Source of the DNA: Balanoglossus misakiensis | Lineage: Eukaryota > Hemichordata | Assembly: GCA_040954595.2 (NCBI GenBank) | Contig: CM082592.2 | Span: 11,408,001 to 11,472,000 of the forward strand | Length of the DNA: 64,000 nucleotides | Direction: 5' to 3' | Shown: positions 1 to 12,500 of the stretch, one piece after another | How positions within the stretch are numbered: the first letter of the stretch is position 1 | Layout: each line of letters starts with the position of its first letter | Program-made: the position numbers and the translations under genes | Notes under the pieces: generated by a model | The model's database searches: none | The model's input: the letters and a program-made list of their open reading frames with translations, nothing else | Told to the model about the DNA's origin: nothing

Positions 1-946
1 CAGAATTTGATGTCATTTTATTATCTGAAGTGAAGTCTTTTGTCATCAGATGTGATCAATTTTATACAAATATATGAGATGTTATTGAACAATGAGTAAT
101 GTAATAACGCTGCAGGAAAAAAAATGCAAACTGAGAAACTGAAAACTAATTTGCACAGAAATGCTTGCAAACTGATGAAATGACAATTTGATCATACTGC
201 CAGTATTGTGAGGAACAATAGGAAATCAATAGCAGACACACAGAAGCCTGACTATGATTTTAAATAGCTAATTAATGGCAGGTAAACTCAATTAACATTT
301 GCAATTAGGAATTTTTCAATCACAGAGTGTGTGTGCATGACTTCATTAAGAGAACGCCAACTCAAACTGTTTCCTTTCTTGAAACAATGATGTCATCCTC
401 ACATGCTTCCTTCTGGGATTAATGATATCATATCAGTAAAGGATCACAAATGATTTTCAGGGTTATATTTCTATTTTGACTACAGTTTCACGTAAAACTT
501 ATGTGCAGGGGATGGTCACAGAAGATGCAGTATACAGATCTGCCATCAGAAATGTTTGATTTCATTGACTTTTTTGCTGCAGTGGCTGCATACATGTAGC
601 GTTGATTTACCAGTTGTGATACTCCTGAAATGATACTCATGAAATCTCACCCCAGACCATTAGATTCACTCAACAGCATGTCAGTTGATAATCTCTCAGA
701 AAGAAGCATGTGATAATACGGCTGAAAGGCTGCATGAATGTCTGGGAAATGGGTCTTTAAGTTGACATGAATTGAAATTCTAAAAGCCCTTTTATTTGCC
801 TAATAGCACCTTTTTGTTGCGTCAATTATCTTTCACTTGGAAAAATGAAAGTCCATGTCTACATCATAGTACAAGTATGTTGCCTTTGAGTAAATAGACA
901 AGGACAGTCTCCTGAAAGTTCTGAACAATTTGTGTTTAAAGACTGC

Positions 947-990
947 TGAATGAATGAATGAATGAATGAATGAATGAATGAATGAATGAA
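947..990. repeat. (TGAA)11 microsatellite
   Basis: Eleven perfect tandem copies of TGAA. The same tetranucleotide recurs at 9787-9815 and 14757-14852, so it is a common simple repeat in this genome. Confidence 0.95.
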
Positions 991-1456
991 CCCTCTGTGC
1001 GGTAGGTGGGCAAGGATATTGGATGCAACGTACAAGAGATTTCAATGGAGATATATGTAACACATACTGGCAATGCAACAAAAAAGTACACTAAACGAAA
1101 CTATCAAATTCTGAAAGTAACCTTCGCTGTTTTCCTGCCAGACACTGTTTATATCATGTTTATGGAAGTGAACCAGTCAAATTCACTGAGATCCTTTTCA
1201 ACTCTGCATGCCAGCTACTGCATTTCAGGAAATGGAAATGTCACGGAATACGTTCCCGTAGGTCTTGCCTAAATGGATTATATTCCCTGAGCTCCTCGCA
1301 AGTCAAACATACCACTTCCCATTAGCAGGAGCTCTTCACACCTACCGTATATCTGACCTTAGTTTCAACCCTAAGTGATCGGAATGGATGAATGAGTGAA
1401 AGTTTGCTGGTTGATAATAATCCTGGTGGAGATATGACAGAACGAAGCTGGTCTAA

Positions 1457-1499
1457 GGGACTGTCCAGAATTTACTTCCAGGGGGGGGCTGGAGGATTT
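1457..1499 (+). repeat. Left terminal inverted repeat
   Basis: 43 bases that match the reverse complement of 2514-2556 with one mismatch, where an eight-G run in this copy has a T in the other. Confidence 0.85.
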
Positions 1500-2513
1500 T
1501 CAGGGGGGGCCACCCATTTTCCCCAAGAAAAATTAGGGGGGGTCAGACATAAAAATCACAATTCTTTAGGGGGGGGGGCCATGTAAAAAACTCTCACAAA
1601 CTCAATATTTGCCCAGAAGTACTGATTTATAAGAAACAAACCACCATGGCTACCTGGATGACAGATGAACTCCGCAAGTGTATTAAATCTTCATAAGCTT
1701 GAATTTCCGGTAATTTTTACGGTGGGTTATTTTGTATATCTACTACAGTTTCTTGTTCTACTCTGTGAAGCATAATAAAATGCCCAGTATTTGGCCTGCC
1801 AGCACAGACCATAAATGTACAGTGAACAGTCAGTGTTGTTACTGTTGACGAGCTCAATTCAAGTCCAGACTAGAATTCGTTAATTTTCTCATCAATCATT
1901 CATATATGTATATAAAAAGTTAATTTGCTTTTGGGTTCATTAAAATGCAGCTTTGAGCTCTGTATTTTATAAAATTTTCTTACAGGGGAGGGGGACACCC
2001 CCTCCCAAACCCACCCCCTTCACTTCTCGGTTTACAATATCTGCCAACACAGAATACAAACACTTAACAAATATAAACAATGTTCAGTTTTAATATCCAC
2101 TGATGAGGAAAAACATCAGATTCAAATTCTTTTCATGGGAGCGCTGATTTTCTTTTTTTACAAGATAGATAGGTGATGTGTTTTGCTATGTGAAAGAAAA
2201 TGGGGGGGTGGGATTTCAAAATATTAAGCTGTTCGGAAGGGGGGGATTTGAAAATATTTCGGGTTGTGTACGGGGGGCATGTGAAAATTAACGGTAAAAA
2301 AAATTTAATTCTCCCCCCCCCCCCCTTCCAGAGGTGTTTGCAAATGCAGCCTTATCAGACTGTATGTGTCGTAGTCTGTACCGGTAAGCATGCATGTATA
2401 TATTGGGGGGGGGGGGGGTCATGGAAAAAAAACAGGAAATTTACGGGGGGGCCACAGATTTCCTCCACAATTTACAAGGGGGGGCCATGGAAAAAAATCA
2501 CCAGGAAAATAAG

Positions 2514-2556
2514 AAATCCTCCAGCCCCACCCTGGAAGTAAATTCTGGACAGTCCC
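2514..2556 (-). repeat. Right terminal inverted repeat
   Basis: Reverse-complement partner of the left repeat. It ends in ...GGACAGTCCC and is followed directly by TAA, the same triplet that precedes the left end. Confidence 0.85.
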
Positions 2557-5500
2557 TAACGTACAGGGGTAAAAGGATAAATTCGAAATTAACCTTTTTA
2601 CGTGAAAATGATATTCACAGTGTGACTGACTTCACACAATATCCTTTTTTCCGTCGATTTACAATTTAAAAAGAGAGTCTATTCTGCCTAGTTGAAGCCT
2701 AATCGTGCTGAGTGAAATTAAGGCTGCTTTCTGAAACGTCTTGCCATATTAAATTAAATTTTGAATTCCCAAGTCGGTCTGAAGCATAGCGTGCATGGGA
2801 AACATAAATTAGATCAAACAAAACCCGTTCAATGGCAGTTTACAAATTTGAACAGTTTCAGTTTCGTCTCAAGTTAATGAAGAATCCTGATAACAATCTG
2901 GCCCAAAATTGACATCAGTCAATATGCAGAGCAGTAGGTCAGAATGTTTACTAAAGTGCTCTACTGTTTGGAAATGACTGTAAACTGCCTTTTTGTTAGC
3001 TTTTCAGCACGATGTACCACACACCAGCCTTTCAGCCTATATCTAAATGTCATCAGCTTGGAGCTTGGAGGCTATTGCAGCAGAGATCTCCTGGGTGAAC
3101 TCAATAATCCTTAGAAATGTCAGGAGTCATCTTAACTAATAAACCTAGTTCTTCATCCAATGCCCCCTTTCCTAATTCCACCAAGAACATCTGAGGTGTG
3201 GTTATCGTATCATAGCCCATGGGACATTTATACATTTTGTATGAAATGTTACAACATCTGAATATTATGATTTGTCATTTTTGATAGTCGGTTCATCATG
3301 ATAAGGTAATTACATGTAGATGTCTGAGGCACAGCGTTTCATAATTAATCATATTCATGGATGGATGGGTTTTACTAGTACAGGTACGTATTTGATATGA
3401 TGTATAGCCGATATGTGAGGTTATTTTAAATGAATGGGTTACACTCATGATGTGGAATGATATTTAACCAGAGATGCAGTGGTGTTGATATTAGTTCAAC
3501 TTCCCTTTAACCTATTGTTTTTCAAGGGCCATTCCAAACTGTGTGACTGTAAAATAGGGTGTAAAGGTAATATGCTGCCCGTTGAACTGTAAACAACAAA
3601 CATACTATTTTATTTCCCAATTTTTCAGTCAGTCCACACAGCATTTGACCAAGCAAGGTCCAAACGGAGATGTCCGAGGTCATAGGGCCAAAAGGTGAAA
3701 TGCCAACAATTCAGCAGACCGCACTGATTACATGTACAATATATGTTTACCTCCTGATGGTACTGGTATGATGCAGATCATGTTCTTACAAATGTACGTA
3801 CGCCACACAAATACCACTGGAACACTCCAATAGAAGGGGCAGTCACCCATAGAATACAAAACAAGCCTAACCCTAGCTCTGCGTGACAGGGTTGTGTCGC
3901 AGTAAGGCACACAGCCGTACCATGCAGAGCTAGCCTAACCCACAGTAAACACCCACAGTACTTAGCATGTAGCAAGTCATCTATGGACAAAGTTATACCT
4001 CTTCTGTGAATGAAGCCAGGTTACTTGAGCGTATTCAATTTTAGAGTTCCACATAATGATGTGTGCCGTTCTATGGAGAAGTACTGCAGGTGACTAATAA
4101 AAATATTATCTCAAGGACTTGCATGTAGGTGTTTGACCACAGATGTTTGACATTACAGAATACGAGTGGAACTCTCCCTTCTTTGAATACAGGGTTCGGT
4201 CACTGATGTCATTCAGCATTGAGACCTCAATGTAATGATGTCATTATATTGTACAGATTGACAAAACAGAGTGCAAAAGAATTTTCTTTTCCTATTTTTT
4301 TCTAGCTCCTGACTGTAGTGTAAAGTTCACCAATATACACCCACGTTCTCTGATACGTGCTTACCTAAGGTGGTCTTGCATTGTGAGATTGTTGTTCCTT
4401 GTTTTGGACACTTCACCCTCTGCCCTTTCCCCAAGTACTGCAAAGTTTGCCTGTTGTTATCTGGCTACCACAAATTTAACTGTGTTTTTACCAACAGTTT
4501 TTACGTTCTGCCCAAGTTCTACATTTGTTTAGTTAAATGTCATTACCACTAGCTGTTAACAGTTTCCTGGGTGATAATAGTGTGACACTGTTATATTTTA
4601 GTGTGTTACGACCTTGTGTCATTCAAGGTTGACCCATCCCTTTTTAACTCTTAGGCTTAACCCAGCCGGCCTAATGGACAATTGCGACCCACCTTTGTTG
4701 GAATTTGACGTCATGCCAACAAAGGTTGGCCAAAGTCTTCAGTCAAAACAGCTGAAGAATGTGGGGGAGGGGATGGTCATAGTATACAAAGAAGCAAAAA
4801 GTGTAAAGTCAGACTCTGACAGACTGAAACAAGTCACTGCCTTAATGTTTATACCCAAAATCTACCAATCTCATTTAATAATTGTATTTTCATTAAGTCT
4901 TGCCTGGAAATGCATATTAAATATTAATACTTGTCATGGGTCAGCTGGTTATCAAACCTTCACTATTGTATCATATCATGAATTAATGGATTATGATCTC
5001 ATAGACATGATATCATTAAATTGAACTTTCCATTATTTATGAGTACTGTAACATATCTCAAATTATTCACCTGCTATTTTAGCAAAGAATTTTCAAACCC
5101 ACTAGTGGCTTCTTATATTAGCTAAAAAGACACATTAATGATTCTTTATTTTAAATAATTGCAGTTAAATAGTGTTGATCAGAGTTCAGTGCATTGCAGA
5201 CAAACATTGTGAATTGAGCGATTGTTATTGTTAGGCTAATTAATGTAAATCCTGACAATTCTGATTGGTCAATTACTAGCTGCACACCTGAAACCGACAG
5301 ACCACAACACTTGACTACGATTGGCCAATTGTCTCTAGACAAAATTACCACGACACATGATTCACCAATGATTACACAAATCGTAATTCATGACAGGTTC
5401 TCCCTCAGCTAACCCTGCTACAGGTCTGTGTGTTCCCGGCGTTACACGGCCTCCACCACGGCAAGCTGTGATACGTTGCGCGTTGAAATGCGACCCCCCC

Positions 5501-5912
5501 CCCCCGACCGAGTCGACCCGCCTGTCCCCAAATGAACTTGTACTTGAACGCGTACGACATATATCATCTATTTAGGTAGTCGTGATCCTGACGCATAAGT
5601 CATGCTTTACTAGTTTCGGTTACAATACTTCCGTAAGCTATACTGGGCACTTCCTCGCTATCTGTATTCATGTTTACATGTAGTATTATTATTTTAAGTC
5701 GTGCGTGAGTCATACAGTGATACACATTGCACAACAAACCTCGTATGAGACAACTATGCGTACTATTTATCCTATGTTTAACACTTGGAAATCCCAGAGA
5801 ATCGCATAAAATATACAACTTCATCAAAATCATGACAGTCTACTGAAATAGTTTAGTTTTGTTGAAAAATGCGCTCAAACTAGACGAATATATAGAAGAT
5901 TTTGAGTCTTAC

Positions 5913-6118
5913 CTGAAACACCTCGCATGCCATACATCGTTTATTTTTACACCACGGACAAGCGTGTCATCGTAAATCGGCTGAGAACAACCCACACAGC
6001 AAGAGTTGCTGCCTGTGAAAAGACAACGACAAGGACACTGTTAATTTGAGCAAATGTCACCAAAAAAACATCAGTAACACGAGCATTAAATTCACGTACC
6101 TTCTCCTTCTTCACCCAT
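5913..6118 (-). CDS. LIMK: LIM-domain protein N-terminus, probably LIM kinase (partial)
   Basis: Two coding exons can be joined in frame: 6118-6100 (ATG plus six codons and one base, donor GTACGT) and 6012-5913 (acceptor TTCACAG, donor GTAAGA). The product begins MGEEGEGSNSCC and continues as the first half of a LIM zinc finger: C-x2-C-x19-H-x2-C, with PIYDD after the first cysteine pair and WHARCF at the end. From memory, human LIMK1 has a similar MGEEG start followed directly by its first LIM finger with ..RIYD.. and ..DWHADCFRC, which is why LIM kinase is the preferred call. LIM kinase phosphorylates cofilin and stabilises actin filaments. The rest of the LIM tandem, PDZ and kinase domains must lie beyond the left edge. 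Another LIM protein cannot be excluded. Confidence 0.6.
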
Positions 6119-9100
6119 GCTCCATCAATGTTGTGTCTTCCGCCTCTTCAGTCTTGTGTTTGATAACTGGATCAAACATGCGCACTAGCGTCCTACTTCC
6201 TTTCTTCTTGTTCTCAATCTCGACTATAACACTGTGTGGCGCACTTCTCGGAATAAACATGCATCACCAGTGAATGATCATGAAAATGTGAGGATTTTAA
6301 GCAGGATACATGTTTCCAGACTGTCGTTTAGAAGCTATATTAAACATTGGACACAAATGTTACATTATCAAAGTTTCAGAGGATTTTGATCACTGTGTTG
6401 GAATATATAGTACATTTTCTGAACATGAATTCGTCTTTTGGACAATCCCAAAATATTACCGACTTGATTTCAGCGTGCCAAAATGTTAATATCTACCTGT
6501 AATATTAGATCAACATTTTACAATTAATCATTCATAAGTGAGATGGGGAAATATTGAGGGAAAATTCTATGATTTATGTAAAACACCCAGAATAAGGTTT
6601 TTCATTCTACCGAAATTAATATTTTGGCAAAATTAGCAGAAATTTGGATCATTGATTACGTCAACCCTGCAAGTTGATTGCATGTAGTCAGAGGACAAAA
6701 TACAGAATTCAGAGAAAGATATACCTTTATTAGTCAAAATAACCAATTCATAAAACATTTCATATTGATATTAAAGTGATTTTTTTTCACAGCAAAGAAA
6801 GTCCCTGTTCGGGATCCCTGAGACAGAATGCAGCTTGTCATGGTCGTCGACAGGCTGAGGTACGCCCTCACTGTTTGACAATTGGGTTCTTTTGTTTAAA
6901 ATTTTAAACTTCAACACAAGTCGCTGACAGCACTTTCTGTTCTGAAACGATGATATAAATCTGATATAATGACGGATATATGGCACTGAAAACAACTGAT
7001 CTTGACATTTGCTTCAATGCAAAATCCATGGCAAACATCACAAAAGCAAAGTCTACACTGAGTTACATCATAATGCCAAAAACCATGGTGTGATTGCTTT
7101 CATCGCATGTCACAGAAAGTATTTTTCCGGAAATTGAATGAAAAATATTGACAATAGAGAAATCAGTACTAAAATTGTAACTTACAACATCAGCATGTAC
7201 TTCAATACAGCTTACTATGCACATGTTTCGATCACTATGCTGTTAGAGTCTTACTGGTTGTGCTACAATCCCAGAGAAATGTTTCTTGAGTCTCGAAATC
7301 TACTGCAGAACAAAGCAATTACAAACAACATACTTTTCACAGCGACAAAGCCAAGTAAAATGATAATCTCATAGCACCTGTACGTTTGGCATAATTGAAA
7401 TACAATTATTTTGATGGAGCATGGCAATATTCCGAGTTGTCATTTATCACAAAAGGACTATTCATGTGATTTCAAGCCTAACTGCAGCATATTGTAGTTT
7501 CATCTGCCTGCAGTTGTTACCAATGACGATAGTCCCTGTTGAATTTTTTCTATTGAATTATTTTTGTTACTCAAACAGTGGAAACATTATAAAAGACAAC
7601 ACAGGCATGTATTGTCACAAAGATAACTGCACTCCCTTAAGCAGACATATTTCATTCTATTCTCAGGCTTTGCTTACTAGTATTTTTTCCCTCACCATAT
7701 AAAATACATAACAGTAAAAAATATTTAGTAGCAAACTCTCAACCACACCATATTTTGTGAAAATCACATAAAAACGAATAAAGAGGCTGGTAAAATAGCA
7801 AGTCGGAAATGGAAGCTTGTTCAAAGATGGAAAACCAAGACCACTTCACGACATCTTTCCCACAAAAAGCATATTTTACCAAATCCACGGAAAACTTCCT
7901 CCTTTCTCACCACTGTATTGGTATCAATTTCTACCAGGATATAATTTAACTTTTCTTATGTTGGCAGGGAAACAACAAAGTCTATGATAATGTTACTCAT
8001 TCAATTAGATCTAATAACTGGTTTATCTACATGACTTGAAAGCCTAAAACAATGTACTGCAGCTACACATTCAAATGCACAACAAATAAAAGAATTCAAA
8101 GCAATATATAAATCCTAATAATGCAAGCAACATGCACAATGCCTTTTGACCACAAATTTACACTTACAATATTTTGATGGACCAAACAACATCATAAAAT
8201 CAAGAAAATAAAATCAATGTTCAATAGTTGCAAGCACTATTAACACCATCATTTTACAAGCATCATATTCTAACCATCTATTTACACCACTAAGATGGCC
8301 AACAGTTTTCACCATTACCATTAATATCAGTTTAAAAATTTTGACAAATATAGCAATTTGAAGTCCAAGATTCTAAACAATATTCTGTTTAATCCAGTAC
8401 CCAATCTACAATGGTATATACACATTTCCTTCTAAAGGGGAACCGTAAAAACTGAATGCACATGGCAGATAGATTCCAAAGTCCGGTCCCTACAGACTTT
8501 GCTTGAGACAGGCCTCACTTCCTCAAACCTAGCTTTCTGGAACCTTTCCATCCAACTACTGACATAGCTACATATTCAAGAGAAAATAAACTGACTGAAC
8601 CACTTTCTAGTAGTCAGGGAAGTCAGTATATCAGTATACTAAACAAAACAATTAAAATTTAAATTAAAACTCATTTTTGACATCATCATTTTCAACATTT
8701 GAAAATAACTACAGCTGCAGATTTCTGAGAAAGTATGACACAGTTCTATATCTGCGTCAATTTGCATTGTTTTCGTTCCAGAATGCATTGCTGAGACAGT
8801 ACTGTCAGCTGTTGTCATTAGAACAATTTTTTTCTTTTTTAAAACACTTGACATGTTTCTTCTTTTTTTTTTTTACAAATCTGACTTCTTATGTCAGATT
8901 TGCTTGTAACTACCCAAATTTAGTATAATTTAGCCATTTTTCAAAGGAATGAACATCACTACCAGTCCTCTCACAGCACTGGGAATGATTCCAATTGAAC
9001 ATAGGGCTACCCACAACCAACACTTCCCTAAAATATGACACAATTTCAAAGATAACTTGTTCTGACGGTGATAAAGCATCATAAACAAAGCTGCATCTTT

Positions 9101-9573
9101 TACACATCACATCTACAACACAGGAATCTTCAAACACTGCTGCCTTTTCAAAACTTCCAACGAGTGTGGCCTATTTATCCAAGACAGGTTCTCCTTGCAT
9201 TGCCCTTCCCGACATCACAACCACAGAATTTCTTCATCACAGTTTGAATTTACAATCGTAATCATTAGTTGCAGACATCCAACATTTTTTCTATCCCATT
9301 TGCTTTTTGCAAAACTTTACTCTATAAATTTGATCTCACTTTCCTTCTTTTCTAGATTTACATATAAAAGATTTGAAGGAGAAAGAAAACCCGAAGAAAA
9401 AAAACTGAAGGTGTTAAGAATTTTGTTACCTGCATGACCTTTGACTCCACACCCCTAAATATTAATAGTATTTTGCGCATAATTCTATTCTTATGGGGAA
9501 TTCTGTGTAATACAATTGTGACTGACCCAGTTGAAAAGAATATCAGACAACATCAGGTGGAACCAGGTGTTTT
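6119..9573. other. Intergenic: LIM gene promoter side and SLC5 3' flank
   Basis: Both flanking genes read leftwards, so this interval holds the 3' UTR of the transporter and the promoter and 5' UTR of the LIM gene. It is AT-rich. I found no spliceable coding exons. The nearest TTTATT (AATAAA on the minus strand) that I noticed is near 6.73 kb, so the transporter's poly(A) site is unresolved. Confidence 0.5.
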
Positions 9574-12500
9574 CTAAAAGAAAAATCCCCACAAGAAAAC
9601 ACTGACACCAAACATAGTGATTGCACTGATGTTCAACACAAGCTCGTACTTGGAGTTTGTCGCTCGTATATCAGGCATTTCCCGTGCCTTCCTCTCTTCT
9701 TCAGTCATTTCTCTCTGCTGTGTGCTGCCACACATGATGTCCATGCATTTGGCTGATGTGGACTTCTCTTCATCTGCAGAAGAAAAGAATGAATGAATAA
9801 ATGAATGAATGAATGCCATCAATCAATATCTGGATGACAAAATAGAGGAGTAAATTGTTAATGTTAATAACAAAAAAAGAATCCATAAATTCCAGCAAAA
9901 TAGTTGTACCGGTACATTATACTTACTGACAACTTGAACTTTCACTCCTTCCACGTTGGCTGCATGAAACAAAGGATGATGGGATTGAAAGTGTTAGTAA
10001 TGTACATGCATGATGGGTAATATGACACATTCCATTATTATGAAAGAGCTAGTGTGAGGTTTTCCATGGAAAGATAATTGTATTCTCCTGTAGGTCATTC
10101 ATGGCAAAAGCACATAATGGGATCAACTTCCATAAAGAAAGATATAAGTATTGACATGTTGATGGTTCAAATATCGCGAACATTGAGATCTAAGCGTTAT
10201 TTCCCTTGGCCATGCAATGATAGATGTAGGATTGGAAACACAGCTGTGAGTGAGGGAGGCAGGGTGTTCTACAGCCGTGCAGAGAGAGAGCGTATATATA
10301 TACTCACTTTCATCAATCTGCATCTTCTTTTCTTCCTCCTCTTCATTCTCCATTTCAGCGATGGAATCATCTTCTCTTTCAGCACGACTGTAGCGTGTGT
10401 CAAAGGTCAAACGTACAAGCTGAAAGTGACAAGGTTTAACAGCATTATAGTGTCTCCGTGACTTCCCCAAAGTCATTCCCAGATGTCATTTCCACAAATA
10501 TACCGATACCCCTATAAATTAGTCTAAATGAATCAACTTACCTTATCCCGTGGTAATGGTTCAGTAAGCAAACTGATGATGACAGTTGCAATCAGGACAA
10601 ACAAAAACAAGAAGATGCCAAAATACAAGAAATGGAAATTCTTGATGATAGGGATACGTGTGTCTTCTTCTCCGCACGCAGGACCTTGATAAACAAAATC
10701 CAAAACCAGACGAACCATGCCAACCAGCAGCCCAAGCATTAGTCCCCAGAATGCACCCTGTTGACAAAAACAAAACAAAATATTAATTTAAAAAATTATC
10801 TTGCCTGTAGCATTGACCAATTTGTGCTATAGTGTTTTGTTCCACTGCAAACTGTAACATTTTATCTGTCAATAAGAACCCATAATTCTCTCAACACAGA
10901 CATACAAATGTTCGTTTTTCATGTCATTTTTTATCTCCTATTCCTGACTCTCTTTTATGGTTAATTTCACAACTTTGCAAGGACATGCAGTGTGATAATT
11001 GCTGCACTCACTGCTTTTAAAAATAGTCAAGAAGATGTGTTAATTGAGTGTTCTGAGTCACACTATGAGTACTGGTATAATAATGATCCATTAATGAATC
11101 AATAATTTTTTTTCTTCCCCCTCCCCACCTCACTGGAAAATCCCAGTGGGTTTTCAAGACGTCATTCACTCTTCACACCTGTAAGACCACCAGGCCGATT
11201 TTAAAGTTAGAAATATCAGCCCATTAATTTGTGTGTATGTTCGTGTGTGTTGAGTTGTGATCCACACATTGTTTATTGGCCAACAGATGTGAGATGGGTC
11301 TCCCTACAGTGGGTGACAATCACACCATTCTAGCAAGTGGTGGTACACGCGTCATTATAACTATTAAAATAGCTACATTGCCATATCACCTTTTGGCCTA
11401 CAGATTTGAAAACAACTTAATTGGCCGGCAATTAGACTAATATATTACTTTCCCTGTTGTAGAACCCCTCACCCCACCACTGGACCAGTCGTACATCCTA
11501 TGACACACACCCTGCAACAACACACCCCTTGACATTACCTGTTCATTGATTCTCCACCAGGCTACAGCCAAGATGTAGACAGCGCAGATTGGTGGGGCCA
11601 AGTAACTTGTGATGGACTGGATGTAATCAAACAGACGACCGCCCTGAGCAGCTTGAATGATTGGCACCCACAAGATACTAATTCCAACCAGGAACAGTAC
11701 AAATACTCTGTCAAAGAAACAAAACATACATTTTGGAATATGCTTTTTTCCACTTTTCATTTTCACAAAGAGTTAGGAAAGGCCTTAAGCTTATTGCCAT
11801 GGACCTACACTTCACTGATTATGACATCCACAACACTTTTTCTAGACACAGGATTATGTCTGTAACACATACCTGCCGACAATTAAGAGTTCTCTCTCAT
11901 GAGCATGTTTGCGAATTCTTCTGTAAATATCCACAGTGAAGATAGTACTGCTGCTGTTGAAAATGGACGTCAGGGAACTCACGAGGGCAGACATCATTAC
12001 AGCCATCATCAACCCACGCAAGCCTATAATTCAGATGATAAAATAATTGGTGAGATGAACGTCAAATTTATCTGTTATCAATGAAACTTAGAGACAAAGA
12101 AAGCTTCAAATATTTCTGTTTGACACACGGTGGGGGAAAATATCTCACCTTCAGGCATGAGATTGAGCACCAGCTTTGGATAGGCGATGTTTGTACATCC
12201 GACTTTGTTACCACACACTCGCATACAGGTGATGGGATCAGCACATGCAACCTCATCTGTAGAAAGTAAAAAAAGTAGAATAGACATTTTAACACTTTGA
12301 CAGCAAAAGAAATCATTCCTGTCAGTCAGTCAAAAAATATTACATTCTTAATAACAATTCTTGACATATTAAAACTCAGTACACAAAGCAACAGTACAGT
12401 TGACTGCATACAACATCACAATTGCCTATAATTATGGGAAATCAACATGTGTTGGAAATCCGACAATACTTTGAGCAAATTTCACTCTTAAAGAACAAAC

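Larger units (their letters stand above)
1457..2556. mobile_element. Non-autonomous DNA transposon (MITE-like), 1.1 kb
   Basis: The ends are inverted repeats of at least 43 bp with a single mismatch, both reading GGGACTGTCCAGAATTTACT from the outside inwards. The element is flanked by TAA at 1454-1456 and TAA at 2557-2559, which looks like a 3-bp target duplication. A 3-bp TWA duplication with ends starting in GGG fits PIF/Harbinger-type elements, but that assignment is inference. The inside has no transposase ORF. It holds several copies of a G-run unit, GGGGGGG followed by CC(A)CA or CCATGGAAAA, so it is probably a non-autonomous derivative. ORFs in this interval simply translate the G runs. 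Confidence 0.75.
1..5912 (-). other. Left-edge intron of the LIM gene; no coding exon found
   Basis: This stretch lies downstream (minus strand) of the second exon of the LIM-domain gene and is most simply its second intron, continuing past the left edge. I looked on the minus strand for the second half of the LIM finger and its YYEKDG-type sequence and did not find it. The only structured parts are a TGAA microsatellite near 0.95 kb and an inverted-repeat transposon at 1457-2556. Short ORFs here have no recognisable similarity. Confidence 0.5.

Noticed and set aside
2200-2669. Gly/Lys-rich ORFs
   Set aside because: They translate the poly-G units of the transposon and cross its right end; not protein-coding.
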